Positions 1-8,686 of a stretch of DNA of 64,000 nt are shown here, piece after piece. The position numbers were made by a program, and so were the translations under genes. The stretch's first letter is position 1; the number at the start of each line of letters is the position of its first letter. The notes under the pieces were generated by a model that saw only the letters and a program-made list of their open reading frames with translations, was not told where the DNA came from and made no database searches. The stretch comes from Rossellomorea pakistanensis (lineage in GTDB: Bacteria; Bacillota; Bacilli; Bacillales; Bacillaceae_B). The DNA lies in assembly GCF_016908495.1 (NCBI RefSeq), contig NZ_JAFBDZ010000001.1, forward strand, positions 930,001-994,000, written 5' to 3'.

Positions 1-72
1 TAACGATGATTTACTCAATGAACACTTTATGTACTATTTATTAATATCTGTAAGAAAGAGTACGTAACGTGT

Positions 73-150
73 TTATTCTCGACTTTTGCCGTTTTATTCT
101 CAACTTTAAAGAATTAATTTTCAACTTTCCCTTTCTTATTTTCAACTTTT
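73..150. repeat. Four degenerate tandem repeats, period about 21 bp
   Basis: Four copies of a 14-base motif close to TTATTCTCAACTTT start near 73, 94, 115 and 136. The spacing is about 21 bases and the copies differ at a few positions. They lie in the non-coding stretch before the ScoB terminator. The rest of 1-217 shows no gene. The function is unknown. Confidence 0.6.
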
Positions 151-217
151 ATGTGTTTATCGATTTCTCGACAAAATCCGCAAAAAAACTTTCAATTAAC
201 ACTTCTCATGACAGAAT

Positions 218-250
218 AAAAGGGCTGCCTTATTAATGGCAACCCCTTTA
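218..250 (-). terminator. Terminator of the thiolase-scoA-scoB operon
   Basis: On the minus strand GGGTTGCC and GGCAGCCC form a stem around a short A/T loop, followed by TTTTATTC. It sits 15 bases past the scoB stop, which fits a Rho-independent terminator for the three-gene operon. Confidence 0.75.
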
Positions 251-264
251 ATAAATTATTCTAC

Positions 265-927
265 TTAAAATGCTTCTTCAACTAAATCATCCGCAATTTT
301 CAGCTCTGGATTAGTACTTGATACAATATCCTCTACCGTAAAGCCTTTTGCAACTTCTTTTAAGACAAGTCCTTCAGCCGTCACATCGATTACTGCTCGG
401 TCTGTAATGATGCGGTCAACGACACCTTTTCCTGTTAACGGAAGAGTACACTCTTTAAGTATTTTTGATTCACCACTTTTATTTACATGTTCCATGATAA
501 CGACAATTCGTTGAGCACCATGTACGAGATCCATGGCTCCACCCATTCCTTTAATCATTTTTCCAGGAATCATCCAGTTAGCAAGATCTCCTGTCTCAGA
601 CACTTCCATTCCACCAAGAATCGCAACATTGACATGACCTCCTCTAATCATGGCAAACGATTCAGAGCTATCAAAATAAGATGAGCCTGGAATGGCTGTA
701 ACCGTTTCTTTCCCAGCATTAATCAGGTCTGGATCTACTTCTTCTTCTGTAGGATATGGTCCAATTCCTAATAAACCATTCTCAGATTGCAAAACTACTT
801 CTTTATTGTCGGAAATATAGTTTGCAACGAGTGTTGGCATACCAATCCCTAAATTCACATAAAATCCATCTAATATTTCCTTTTCTGCTCTTCTAGCAAT
901 TTTTTCTCTTAAGGCTGCACGATCCAT
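265..927 (-). CDS. scoB: 3-oxoacid CoA-transferase subunit B
   Basis: The 220-residue beta subunit of a family I CoA-transferase (succinyl-CoA:3-ketoacid CoA-transferase type). With ScoA it moves CoA from succinyl-CoA to acetoacetate in the cytoplasm. The SENGLLGIG segment (residues 48-56) carries the glutamate (E49) that forms the covalent CoA intermediate in this family. The length is normal for the B subunit. The start ATG follows AAGGAG at a spacing of 7. It is the last gene of the operon thiolase-scoA-scoB, 20 bases after scoA. An acetate- or butyrate-specific homologue cannot be excluded, but the neighbouring thiolase and HMG-CoA lyase favour acetoacetate. Confidence 0.92.
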   Translation of the reverse strand: MDRAALREKIARRAEKEILDGFYVNLGIGMPTLVANYISDNKEVVLQSENGLLGIGPYPTEEEVDPDLINAGKETVTAIPGSSYFDSSESFAMIRGGHVNVAILGGMEVSETGDLANWMIPGKMIKGMGGAMDLVHGAQRIVVIMEHVNKSGESKILKECTLPLTGKGVVDRIITDRAVIDVTAEGLVLKEVAKGFTVEDIVSSTNPELKIADDLVEEAF

Positions 928-947
928 TTAAACTCTCCTTCCCCTAA

Positions 948-1640
948 TTATGCTTTTTTAACGGTTCTGCGTTCAATTCGTTTTTCTTGTTGCCCTTGAA
1001 TAATCCCTTGTACATAAATGCTCGGTGTGTGGACATCATTCGGGTCGATATCACCGATTTCAACCAATTCTTCTACTTCTGCAATCGTCACTTTCCCTGC
1101 AGCCGCAATCATCGGACTGAAATTTCTTGCTGTTTTGTTATAAACCAGATTCCCCATTTTGTCGCCTTTCCAAGCTCTCACTAAACTAAAATCAGCTGTA
1201 TACGCTTCCTCTAATAAATACTCTTTACCGTTGAATTCTCGAGTTTCTTTTCCTTCTGCGATTGGGGTTCCAACGCCTGCTGGTGTATAGAATGCTGGAA
1301 TTCCAGCGCCGCCTGCTCTGATTTTTTCTGCCAGTGTCCCTTGAGGAACTAATTCTACTTCAATTTCCCCTGATAGTACTTGACGTTCAAATTCTTTGTT
1401 TTCGCCGACATAGGAACCGACCATTTTCTTGATTTGTTTATTCTTTAAAAGCAGACCCAGCCCCCAATCATCTACGCCACAGTTGTTTGAAATAACCGTT
1501 AAATCTTTAACTCCTTTATCAACTAAGGCTAAAATTAATCCTTCTGGAATACCACATAGGCCAAACCCACCAACCATTAGTGTCGCTCCATCATGGATAT
1601 CTTTTACTGCCTCTTGAAAGGAAGTATATTGTTGTTTCAT
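948..1640 (-). CDS. scoA: 3-oxoacid CoA-transferase subunit A
   Basis: The 230-residue alpha subunit partner of ScoB. The N-terminal glycine-rich [13 protein letters not shown] segment (about residues 23-35) is the family I CoA-transferase signature. The whole length fits the A subunit, and there is no fusion to B as in eukaryotic SCOT. A strong GGGAGG ribosome site precedes the ATG. The gene lies between the thiolase (22-base gap) and scoB (20-base gap), so the three are almost certainly cotranscribed. The pair activates acetoacetate so that the thiolase can cleave acetoacetyl-CoA. Confidence 0.92.
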   Translation of the reverse strand: MKQQYTSFQEAVKDIHDGATLMVGGFGLCGIPEGLILALVDKGVKDLTVISNNCGVDDWGLGLLLKNKQIKKMVGSYVGENKEFERQVLSGEIEVELVPQGTLAEKIRAGGAGIPAFYTPAGVGTPIAEGKETREFNGKEYLLEEAYTADFSLVRAWKGDKMGNLVYNKTARNFSPMIAAAGKVTIAEVEELVEIGDIDPNDVHTPSIYVQGIIQGQQEKRIERRTVKKA

Positions 1641-1662
1641 ATCGTTTCGCCTCCCGAATGAA

Positions 1663-2850
1663 TTATTTTACCCGCTCTACAACCGTTGCGACTCCCTGAC
1701 CGCCGCCAATGCATAATGTCGCTAATCCATGCTGAACATCTCTACGCTTCATTTCATGGATGAGAGATACTAAAATTCGTGTACCACTTGCTCCAATAGG
1801 GTGCCCTAGTGCGATAGCGCCGCCATTTACATTCAATAAATCTTTATTAAATTGTAATTCACGGTCCACAGCTAACGATTGAGCCGCAAATGCTTCATTT
1901 GCTTCAACAAGTTGAATGTCCCCAAGTGACATGTTTGATTTTTCTAAAGCTTTCTTCACAGCTGAAACCGGTCCTATTCCCATCACACTCGGATCCACCC
2001 CTGCATTTGCATTCGCTTTAATCGTTACAAGAGGAGTAATGCCAAGCTCTTCTGCTTTTTCTTTCGACATCACAACCACCGCTGCTGCCCCATCATTAAT
2101 TCCTGAAGCATTTCCAGCAGTTACGCTGCCATCCTTTTTAAATGCTGGTCTTAATCCTGCTAGCTTATCAGCTGTTGACCCTTTTCTCGGGAATTCATCT
2201 ACATTAAATACAACAGGCTCTCCCTTACGCTGTGGAATGTCCACAGACACAATTTCATCCTCGAAGCGCCCAGCTTCAATAGCTGCAACCGCTTTTTGTT
2301 GACTCCATGCAGCAAACTGATCTTGCTCTTCTCGAGAAATAGAGTAGCGATCACAAAGATTCTCTGCTGTGACCCCCATATGATAATCATTAAAGGCACA
2401 CCATAGACCATCGGAAATCATACTATCTTCCACTTTCTGATCCCCCATTTTAAACCCATTACGTGCACCTTTAAGCAGGTATGGAGCCTGACTCATGTTT
2501 TCCATCCCGCCTGCCACTACAATATCTGCATCTCCAGCTAATATCGCTTGTGTAGCTAAATGAACTGTTTTTAGACCTGATCCACATACTTTATTAATCG
2601 TCATGGAAGGGACGTTCTCAGGCAATCCTGCTTTAATCGAGGCTTGTCGTGCGGGATTTTGCCCGAGCCCCGCTTGAAGTACATTTCCCATAATGACTTC
2701 ATCGACCTGATCTGTCCCAATCCCTGCTTTTTCGAGGGCATTTTTAATGACAATTGCTCCAAGCTCTGGAGCTGAAATATCTTTTAAACTTCCGTTAAAC
2801 GTTCCAATGGCCGTTCGAACGGCACTTACAATCACTACTTCTCTGGTCAT
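1663..2850 (-). CDS. Acetyl-CoA C-acetyltransferase (thiolase)
   Basis: A 395-residue degradative or biosynthetic thiolase that converts acetoacetyl-CoA plus CoA to two acetyl-CoA, or the reverse. The acyl-accepting cysteine is C89 in NKVCGSG. The C-terminal [10 protein letters not shown] (His near 351) and CIGGGQG (second cysteine) motifs are complete. It is the first gene of the operon with scoA and scoB and is read away from the HMG-CoA lyase gene. Together these four enzymes link HMG-CoA or acetoacetate to acetyl-CoA. A probable catabolite-responsive element lies 42 bases upstream. The AtoB/MmgA/YhfS type cannot be decided from sequence alone. Confidence 0.93.
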   Translation of the reverse strand: MTREVVIVSAVRTAIGTFNGSLKDISAPELGAIVIKNALEKAGIGTDQVDEVIMGNVLQAGLGQNPARQASIKAGLPENVPSMTINKVCGSGLKTVHLATQAILAGDADIVVAGGMENMSQAPYLLKGARNGFKMGDQKVEDSMISDGLWCAFNDYHMGVTAENLCDRYSISREEQDQFAAWSQQKAVAAIEAGRFEDEIVSVDIPQRKGEPVVFNVDEFPRKGSTADKLAGLRPAFKKDGSVTAGNASGINDGAAAVVVMSKEKAEELGITPLVTIKANANAGVDPSVMGIGPVSAVKKALEKSNMSLGDIQLVEANEAFAAQSLAVDRELQFNKDLLNVNGGAIALGHPIGASGTRILVSLIHEMKRRDVQHGLATLCIGGGQGVATVVERVK

Positions 2851-2892
2851 TCCTATTCCTCCTCAAAAACAATCGTCCATATTACTGTTTCT

Positions 2893-2907
2893 ATGAAAGC
2901 GGTTAAA
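2893..2907. promoter_or_regulatory. Probable cre (CcpA) site between divergent genes
   Basis: ATGAAAGCGGTTAAA matches the Bacillus cre consensus WTGNAANCGNWNNCW at all but the penultimate position. It lies between the thiolase start (2850) and the HMG-CoA lyase promoter (2938), where CcpA could act on both directions. It is a pattern match only. Confidence 0.5.
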
Positions 2908-2937
2908 TTCCTCTAATTTTGTCAAAAAAACTTTGAG

Positions 2938-2967
2938 TTGATTTTCGATTCGCAATTTTTCTACAAT
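2938..2967 (+). promoter_or_regulatory. Sigma-A promoter for HMG-CoA lyase
   Basis: TTGATT and TACAAT are separated by 18 bases, and the -10 ends 22 bases before the ATG at 2990. This is a plausible housekeeping promoter. Confidence 0.5.
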
Positions 2968-2989
2968 AGTAATAAGGGGAGGGAAATGA

Positions 2990-3880
2990 ATGAATTTACC
3001 TAAGAAAGCTACGATTATTGAAGTAGGTCCAAGGGATGGTCTTCAAAATGAGAAGAACTTTGTTCCAACAGAAGCTAAAAAAGAATTTATTCACACTTTA
3101 AGAAGAGCTGGAATGAAAAAAATGGAGTTAACTTCATTTGTATCACCGAAGTGGGTTCCGCAAATGAAGGATGCATCAGAAATCGTGGAAAGTTGTCTTG
3201 GCGGGGAACTAGACATCGTATTAGCTCCAAATCGTAAAGGGGTTGACCGTGCGCTTGAAGCTGGCTGTAACTCTATCGCTGTTTTTGTCGGGGTTAGCCA
3301 TTCTTTTAATAAAAAAAATATTAATAAAACAACGGACGAGAGTTTGGCCGAATTACAACCGATTATTTCTGAGCTAAAGGAAAAGGATATATTTATTAGA
3401 GCGTGTATCTCAACTTCTTTTTATTGTCCATATGAAGGAAAAGTTTCTCCTGAAGATACATTAGCTCTATGCAAAAATTTCGTTGATATGGGGGTTAATG
3501 AGCTTAGTGTTGCAGATACAATCGGCATGGCCACTCCTAAAGAATCCTATCAACTATTTTCTTTATTAAAAGATCATTTGCCCCACGTAATGTTAACCGC
3601 TCATTTTCATGACACAAGGAAAATGGCATTAGCTAATGTTTATGCTTCATTACAAGCAGGAGTCGATCGCTTCGATACATCTGCAGGTGGATTAGGAGGA
3701 TGTCCTTTTGCACCAGGGGCTTCTGGTAATGTTGCAACAGAGGATGTTGTCTATATGCTAGAAGAAATGGGTATAGAAACGGGAATTGATTTAGACACCC
3801 TTATCGAAGCGATTGACAAAGTCACCCCTCACATATCCCGTTCCATTGAAACAGGCTATTACCGTTTACACCAAAAATAG
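2990..3880 (+). CDS. Hydroxymethylglutaryl-CoA lyase
   Basis: A 296-residue DRE-TIM metallolyase, the bacterial HMG-CoA lyase of the YngG type. It splits HMG-CoA into acetoacetate and acetyl-CoA at the end of leucine breakdown. GPRDGLQNE near the N terminus gives the metal-binding Asp. TAHFHDTR supplies the metal His pair. GGLGGCPFAPGASGN carries the family's catalytic Cys. GGGGAGG precedes the ATG at 2990 by about 8 bases; an out-of-frame ATG at 2986 is ignored. It is divergent from the thiolase-scoAB operon, whose products handle the acetoacetate it makes. Confidence 0.93.
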   Translation: MNLPKKATIIEVGPRDGLQNEKNFVPTEAKKEFIHTLRRAGMKKMELTSFVSPKWVPQMKDASEIVESCLGGELDIVLAPNRKGVDRALEAGCNSIAVFVGVSHSFNKKNINKTTDESLAELQPIISELKEKDIFIRACISTSFYCPYEGKVSPEDTLALCKNFVDMGVNELSVADTIGMATPKESYQLFSLLKDHLPHVMLTAHFHDTRKMALANVYASLQAGVDRFDTSAGGLGGCPFAPGASGNVATEDVVYMLEEMGIETGIDLDTLIEAIDKVTPHISRSIETGYYRLHQK

Positions 3881-3944
3881 ACGCATAACCTTTTCCTTGA
3901 TGAACCATCCTATTGATATAATCCAGGATGGAAGGAGAATGGTT

Positions 3945-4076
3945 ATGAGTCAAAAAAGAGAAAGAGGAAACAGTCAAAAAGGGAAGCCTGTTGCTGATAC
4001 TGTGAAAAATACAATAGCTTCAGAAGAGTTGGAAAAAGCAATACATCCGACGAAACGTCAAAATTCTGAGCAATGA
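3945..4076 (+). CDS. Small hydrophilic protein, unknown
   Basis: A 43-residue, highly charged reading frame (MSQKRERGNSQKG at its start) with no membrane segment or recognised domain. GGAG at 3934-3937 is 7 bases before the ATG at 3945. Another in-frame ATG at 3939 is too close to that site. It follows HMG-CoA lyase by 64 bases on the same strand and may be its cotranscribed tail. A weak inverted repeat followed by T residues (about 4114-4157) could end the transcript. It looks like the small basic proteins common in Bacillus, but no function can be given. Confidence 0.6.
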   Translation: MSQKRERGNSQKGKPVADTVKNTIASEELEKAIHPTKRQNSEQ

Positions 4077-4298
4077 TTTTACCTGTAAACAGTCCAGCTT
4101 ACTATTGAAGGAATAGCATTAACCAAATGTGATTCTTTCCTTAGTAGGTTGGTTTTTTTCTGTGGGTTTTTTTCATCTACCCCTTCCTATTATCTCGATA
4201 AAATTCTGCATTTCTCTTTATAAATTTCATGCAACATTTCACCGATTTTTTCCAATAGTGCTAAAATAAGAAGAGATTGTTTTTTTGGAGTGATAAGA

Positions 4299-5222
4299 AT
4301 GAAGAAAAGAATCGCTATTGCCTCTGGTGCCGCTGCTCTTTTAGCAGGTCTAGGAGTCTACATTTCAAATCGAGTGATTTACATGCCCAAAAAAGATGAA
4401 GAGATGATTTTGAAGCGTGAAACAGAAGCGAACCGCTTCAACATCGATGATTATTCAGTACTTCCTAAAGAAGAAGTTTGGGTACCTTCTCCCTTCGGAT
4501 ACAACATAAAAGCTGTATTTATTAAACCGTACCAACATAATAAATTTGTAATTTTCAGCCACGGTGTTACAGAGAATAAAAACAATTCCATTAAGTATAT
4601 GAATTTATTTATAAAAAAAGGCTTCAATGCTGTCCTCTATGATCATCGTAGGCACGGGGAATCAGGGGGAAAAACTACAAGCTATGGCCATTTTGAAAAG
4701 CATGATTTAAAAGCGGTTGTTGATACATTAATCAGCAGGGAAGGTGAGGATGTATTCTTTGGTATTCATGGTGAATCAATGGGAGCAGCCACACTCCTTT
4801 TATATGCTGGTTCACTGGAAGATCGAGCCGACTTCTACGTTGCTGACTGTCCGTTCTCAGACTTTGGAGAGCAGCTCGCCTATCGTATGAAAGCCGAAAT
4901 AAAGATGCCGGCTAAATGGCTTCTTCCTCTAGCCAATGCTTCTTTAAAAATTCGCCAAGGGTTCACCTTGAAGGATATTTCTCCGATTTCCGTGATTAAA
5001 AACATCAAAAAACCTGTTCTCTTTATTCACAGTGAAAAGGATGACTTTATTCTCCCTTCCATGACAAAGGAGCTTTTTGATCAAAAACAGGGAGAAAAAG
5101 AATTGTTTATGGCTATTAATGGTGCGCATGCACAATCTTATAATGAAAACCCTGAAGAATATGAGGAAGTGATTGATGGCTTTTTAGATCGTTTTGTTTT
5201 CCGAAAGGAGTCGATTCAATGA
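4299..5222 (+). CDS. yqkD: Alpha/beta hydrolase, YqkD type
   Basis: A 307-residue serine hydrolase with a single N-terminal membrane anchor (about residues 4-24) followed by an exported alpha/beta-hydrolase domain. The nucleophile elbow is GESMG in HGESMGAATLL. The acid (HSEKDDF region) and a late His (GAHAQSY) complete a plausible triad. The length matches the B. subtilis YqkD family, and yqkB lies close by as in B. subtilis. TTGGAG at 4285-4290 supports the ATG at 4299 rather than the upstream GTG at 4290. Its last 4 bases overlap the start of the broken kinase gene that follows. Natural substrate unknown. Confidence 0.85.
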   Translation: MKKRIAIASGAAALLAGLGVYISNRVIYMPKKDEEMILKRETEANRFNIDDYSVLPKEEVWVPSPFGYNIKAVFIKPYQHNKFVIFSHGVTENKNNSIKYMNLFIKKGFNAVLYDHRRHGESGGKTTSYGHFEKHDLKAVVDTLISREGEDVFFGIHGESMGAATLLLYAGSLEDRADFYVADCPFSDFGEQLAYRMKAEIKMPAKWLLPLANASLKIRQGFTLKDISPISVIKNIKKPVLFIHSEKDDFILPSMTKELFDQKQGEKELFMAINGAHAQSYNENPEEYEEVIDGFLDRFVFRKESIQ

Positions 5223-6116
5223 TTCCAGAGCCGTTTGAAAAACAGATGCGACAGATGTATGGAATAATGGAGAGAATTGGCTTCGATCACTGCCTCGTTT
5301 TTTAGATAATTTTAGTCAAAAACATGAATGTTACTTCGGTTCTCCCTATATGCTTAGCTATAATTTTGTTGTACCAGTATATTATCATAATGGAAAATCT
5401 GCCGTTTTGAAGATGGGCTATTCAACTAGTGACCTTACCAGTGAATTAAATGCCCTTCGCTACTTTCAAGGAGAACGGTTCGTGAAAGTTTTAGAAGAAA
5501 ACACTAAAAGAAGGATGGTTATTGCTTCAGCACCTTCAACCAGGAGCATCCTTAAAGTCAATCGAGGACGATTTAGAAACCGTTCGAGTTACAGGAGAAG
5601 TTTTATCCTCTCTATGGACAGCAGCACCTGTCAACCATGGATTTTTAACAGTAAAAGAACGAGCGGATTATTTACATAATTTAAGAGAAGAATTGGCTGA
5701 TAAAGCCATGTACCTGCCCACTAGAGCAATCGATAAAGCTCGAACATGGTTTTCGGAGTTGCTTGCTTCGGTTTCGACTGATTATGTCCTCCATGGTGAT
5801 CTTCATCATGGAAATATTTTATACTCTGAAGAAAATGGATGGATGGGTGGGTATCGACCCTAAAGATGTTGTTGGTGAACGGGAGTATGACTTAATTCCC
5901 TTCCTCCTTAATAAAATAACGTCAAAAGATCCTGTTAAACAATTGGAATTCCGTACAAAGAGCTTTGCCGAGAAGCTTCAACTGAACTATGAAAGAATTC
6001 TGATGTGGGGATACTGTCATTCCATCCTGTCTAGTCTTTGGTGTCTTGAAAATAATCTAGATTGTTGGAAGAATTCTTTCGCGTGTCCGAGGAATTTTGA
6101 TCGACTGATTGATTAG
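5219..6116 (+). pseudogene. Frameshifted APH(6)/hydroxyurea-type antibiotic kinase
   Basis: A well-placed AAAGGAG and ATG (5219) start a frame, MIPEPFEKQMRQMYG, that stops after 28 codons. The same protein continues in other frames: LRSLPRF near 5280, MLSYNFVVPVYY near 5350, LQPGASLKSIEDD near 5530, the kinase catalytic loop VLHGDLHHGNILYS near 5790, and IDPKDVVGEREYD near 5855. At least three frameshifts are needed to join them. The HGDLHHGN and IDPK motifs identify the aminoglycoside/hydroxyurea phosphotransferase family. The start overlaps yqkD by 4 bases, so the pair was once translationally coupled. The flanking genes are intact, which argues for true decay. Confidence 0.85.
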
Positions 6117-6177
6117 CCGATAAGGCTTCACCATTCATTATCAGGTGTAGCCTTAATTATAATTAAGAAGTCTATTC

Positions 6178-6510
6178 CTATTCCTCTGGATACAACTTAA
6201 ATCCCATGCGACCATTTATAATCTGTGCAGGACTTACCAGTCTAAATGTATTGGAGTCTAAAGAGTAATCTATTTTCAATTCTTCATCCAAAAACACCAT
6301 TTTTGATTTTTCAACTAAAATAGGACGGAAATTGGTTTCAATTTCAATATCATCTACTTCATCTGGATTCTCGACATACCAAAGGATTGGAACCCCACTG
6401 ACGACACAACCGCATCCTTCCGTATCATATTTCAATTTTAGATGGCCTTTATGATCATTTATTTTTTCAGTTAGTACCTTTGAGGCATTCTCCGTAATGA
6501 CAATGTTCAT
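6178..6510 (-). CDS. yqkB: HesB/YadR-like iron-sulfur family protein YqkB
   Basis: A 110-residue HesB-like (A-type carrier related) protein. The CGC pair in TEGCGCVVSG near residue 33 is characteristic of the Bacillus YqkB subgroup. The classic C-terminal CGCG of IscA/SufA carriers is absent. So the protein belongs to the fold but may not be a true Fe-S scaffold. AAAGGGTG precedes the ATG by 9 bases. It is transcribed towards the pseudogene and shares its upstream region with the CDGSH gene on the other strand. Confidence 0.8.
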   Translation of the reverse strand: MNIVITENASKVLTEKINDHKGHLKLKYDTEGCGCVVSGVPILWYVENPDEVDDIEIETNFRPILVEKSKMVFLDEELKIDYSLDSNTFRLVSPAQIINGRMGFKLYPEE

Positions 6511-6651
6511 TGCTGCTTCACCCTTTCTAAAGCCCTATTGTATCATATTTCATCTCAAATAAGAGAGTATTGCATTTTCTCCTTCTTGCCCTTACTATCA
6601 AATTGGGGAATCTTTTTCAATTTATCCAAATGTTTGAAAGGGTGGTTTTTC

Positions 6652-6867
6652 ATGTCTAAGGTTCAAATTAAAGTAAATGACAACGGTTCACTACGTGTAA
6701 CGGGAGATGTAGAGCTTATCGATGCCGATGGAAATGTGTTTCCTACAAAGCAGGTTTTCTCTCTTTGCCGCTGTGGATTATCTAAAAAAATGCCTTTCTG
6801 TGACGCTTCTCATAAGGGGAAATTTGAGTCTTGCGTAAGAGCAGAAAAGGTACTCGACGAAGAATAA
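6652..6867 (+). CDS. CDGSH-type iron-sulfur protein
   Basis: A 71-residue protein with one CDGSH-family motif, CRCGLSKKMPFCDASH (about residues 41-56), whose three Cys and one His bind a [2Fe-2S] cluster. The rest is a short beta-rich N-terminal part. AAAGGGTGG, 6 bases upstream of the ATG at 6652, decides the start; longer upstream extensions lack support. It is divergent from yqkB, so two Fe-S-linked genes share one intergenic region. Its role (redox or Fe-S sensing) is not known in Bacillus. Confidence 0.85.
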   Translation: MSKVQIKVNDNGSLRVTGDVELIDADGNVFPTKQVFSLCRCGLSKKMPFCDASHKGKFESCVRAEKVLDEE

Positions 6868-6880
6868 TGCTTCTTTGATG

Positions 6881-6927
6881 AAGAATGGGCTAAGGTTACC
6901 ACTAGCTGCGGCGACCTTAGCCTTTCT
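6881..6927. terminator. Bidirectional terminator
   Basis: GGCTAAGGT (6888-6896) and ACCTTAGCC (6914-6922) form a perfect 9-bp stem flanked by AAGAA on the left and TTTCTT on the right. It lies between the convergent CDGSH and YolD-like genes and can serve both. Confidence 0.85.
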
Positions 6928-6936
6928 TAACGATTC

Positions 6937-7266
6937 TTAGCTAAACCGAACATCCACTATATCTTTCAGGTAAAGTTGATGAGGCTGGTCAAATCGGTCC
7001 ACAATGTGCAGCTTTTGTTGAAGCTCATCAAAATAGTGGATATTTCCGATAAGCAGCTGGTGGCGGTGGTCGGCATAGTGAGTAATCGTGAGCGTTTTGC
7101 TGTACTCCATTGCCTCTGCTAGGATTTCATTGAATTCGTCTAATTGTTGCTCATCTAATTCTATTCGTTTTTCGTATGTGTCTTCTTTTGCCCAATCTCT
7201 TAGCACTTTGACATGTTCAGGCAACATCATAGATGTCCACTTTATTCTTCCTCGATCACGAATCAT
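6937..7266 (-). CDS. yqjX: YolD-like protein (YqjX)
   Basis: A 109-residue protein of the YolD-like family, which in Bacillus is regularly encoded with Y-family UvrX/YqjW polymerases. The N-terminal RGRIKWTSMMLPEH segment is the family signature. AGGAGG lies 7 bases before the ATG. It follows the polymerase gene by 17 bases and so should share its SOS-controlled promoter. A role as polymerase partner or regulator is inferred from the conserved pairing; nothing in the sequence shows a catalytic site. Confidence 0.85.
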   Translation of the reverse strand: MIRDRGRIKWTSMMLPEHVKVLRDWAKEDTYEKRIELDEQQLDEFNEILAEAMEYSKTLTITHYADHRHQLLIGNIHYFDELQQKLHIVDRFDQPHQLYLKDIVDVRFS

Positions 7267-7283
7267 TTGTAAACCCTCCTACG

Positions 7284-8546
7284 CTACGCTTTATGACCTC
7301 CAACTAAACGGGCACGATGCTTAGCGGTACCGGCCTCCGTATAAGAGACCGCTCGAAGCAATGAGCCTGAGCCATATTTATGGCGGATTCGGTCTACTAC
7401 ATAACCAAGCTCTCTTTTTTGCCAACGATCCGGCTCAAATAAGCTGATCTGCATGCTTTCATCCTCTAGAATATTGGAAAGAGCAATGGAAATCTTACGT
7501 ACAGTTTTTCCGTTATAGTTTTCATGAAAAAGCTCCAAGCATACTCGGTACAAATCCATTGTGATATTTGTCGGTTCTTCCATCGTTCGCGAACGGTGAA
7601 ATCCTCCGCCGAACTCTTCTTGACTGTAGCCGATTCCTAAGCTAATCGTTCTTCCTGCTTTGCGATGAGCCCTTGTGCGCCGAGCCACTTCTTCACACAT
7701 TTCCACTATCACGCTTTTAATTTCCTTTTCTTCTTTATAATCACGAAGAAGAATCTGACTTTTCCCAAAGCTAATTTGCCCTTCCATAATAGGCGCTCCA
7801 ATCTCTGATAAATCAACTCCCCACGCATGGTAATAAAGCTGATTTCCCATAACTCCAAATTTTGATTCTAATTTTTTTAAGTCATATTTGGCCAGCTGAC
7901 CTACCTTAAAAATCCCCATGCGATTTAATGTTTTTTCCAGCTGCCTTCCGATCCCCCACATTTCACTCAATGGAGAAAGATTCCACAGCTTTTTCGGCAC
8001 ATCTTCATAGGTCCATTCTGCAATTCCCTTCTTCTTTGCTTCTAAATCTAAACACAGCTTCGCCATTAGTAGATTGGGACCGATCCCAATGGCACAAGGG
8101 AGCTGGATTTCACGTTCAATATCATCTTTAATTTTCCTAGCGATGGTATGGGCATCCCCCCATAGATGTGTCGCTCCATCAATTTTCAAAAAGCTTTCAT
8201 CCACGCTATACGTATGAATGGCTTCCTTTGGAACATAGCGATGAAAGAGTCTCGTTATTTCTGTCGAGATTCGAATGTATGTCCCCATCTTTGGTTCAGC
8301 TAATTCAATTCGTGGATCATTCGGAATCTCAAACATTCTTGAACCCGTCTTAATTCCAAATTCCTTTTTCAATTTTGGGGATGCTGCAAGAACAATACTT
8401 CCTCGCCGCTCCTTATCCCCGACAACTGCTAGGTAACAGTTCAATGGATCTAAACCATTCATCACAGCCGAACAGCTAGCATAAAAACTCTTCATATCGA
8501 TGCACAAAATCTTTTGTTGTGGAAGCGTACTGTAATCGACCATCAT
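7284..8546 (-). CDS. yqjW: Y-family DNA polymerase, YqjW/UvrX type
   Basis: A 420-residue translesion polymerase of the UvrX/YqjW subfamily. The palm carries CIDMKSFYAS near residue 17 (first metal Asp) and TYSVDESFLKI near residue 113, whose adjacent Asp and Glu complete the metal site. A helix-hairpin-helix segment (LSEMWGIGRQLEKTLNRMG) follows, and then the little-finger domain. The length is typical. It heads the yqjW-yqjX operon, and two LexA-type boxes sit in its promoter. B. subtilis carries this type both on the chromosome (yqjW) and in prophage SPbeta (uvrX). The adjacent yqzH favours the chromosomal yqjW context. Confidence 0.93.
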   Translation of the reverse strand: MMVDYSTLPQQKILCIDMKSFYASCSAVMNGLDPLNCYLAVVGDKERRGSIVLAASPKLKKEFGIKTGSRMFEIPNDPRIELAEPKMGTYIRISTEITRLFHRYVPKEAIHTYSVDESFLKIDGATHLWGDAHTIARKIKDDIEREIQLPCAIGIGPNLLMAKLCLDLEAKKKGIAEWTYEDVPKKLWNLSPLSEMWGIGRQLEKTLNRMGIFKVGQLAKYDLKKLESKFGVMGNQLYYHAWGVDLSEIGAPIMEGQISFGKSQILLRDYKEEKEIKSVIVEMCEEVARRTRAHRKAGRTISLGIGYSQEEFGGGFHRSRTMEEPTNITMDLYRVCLELFHENYNGKTVRKISIALSNILEDESMQISLFEPDRWQKRELGYVVDRIRHKYGSGSLLRAVSYTEAGTAKHRARLVGGHKA

Positions 8547-8576
8547 ACCTTTTTCACACTCCTAAAAATAAAAAAC

Positions 8577-8633
8577 GAACATTTGTTCCTATATTATTAT
8601 TCAAATTGTATACGAATATACGTTCTTTTTCAA
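8577..8633 (-). promoter_or_regulatory. SOS promoter with two LexA boxes
   Basis: Reading leftwards, TTGAAA (8633-8628) and TACAAT (8610-8605) are 17 bases apart. A box GAAT-N4-GTTC (8614-8625), one mismatch from the Bacillus LexA consensus GAAC-N4-GTTC, lies inside the spacer. A perfect box, GAAC ATTT GTTC (8577-8588), lies just after the start point. Binding at both would block this promoter until DNA damage. The same region is upstream of the rightward gene at 8687. Confidence 0.85.
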
Positions 8634-8686
8634 TAAAAATTATTTCCAATAAAACTGGGTAGCCTAGATATAAAGGAGGTGTATGA

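Noticed and set aside
5219..6116. Sequencing error as the cause of the broken kinase gene
   Set aside because: Several independent indels fall in one gene while the long neighbouring genes are intact. Errors cannot be fully excluded without reads, but real decay is more likely.
7284..8546. Prophage origin for the Y-family polymerase
   Set aside because: UvrX occurs in prophage SPbeta, but here yqjX, yqzH and yqk-type genes surround the gene and no phage structural gene is present.
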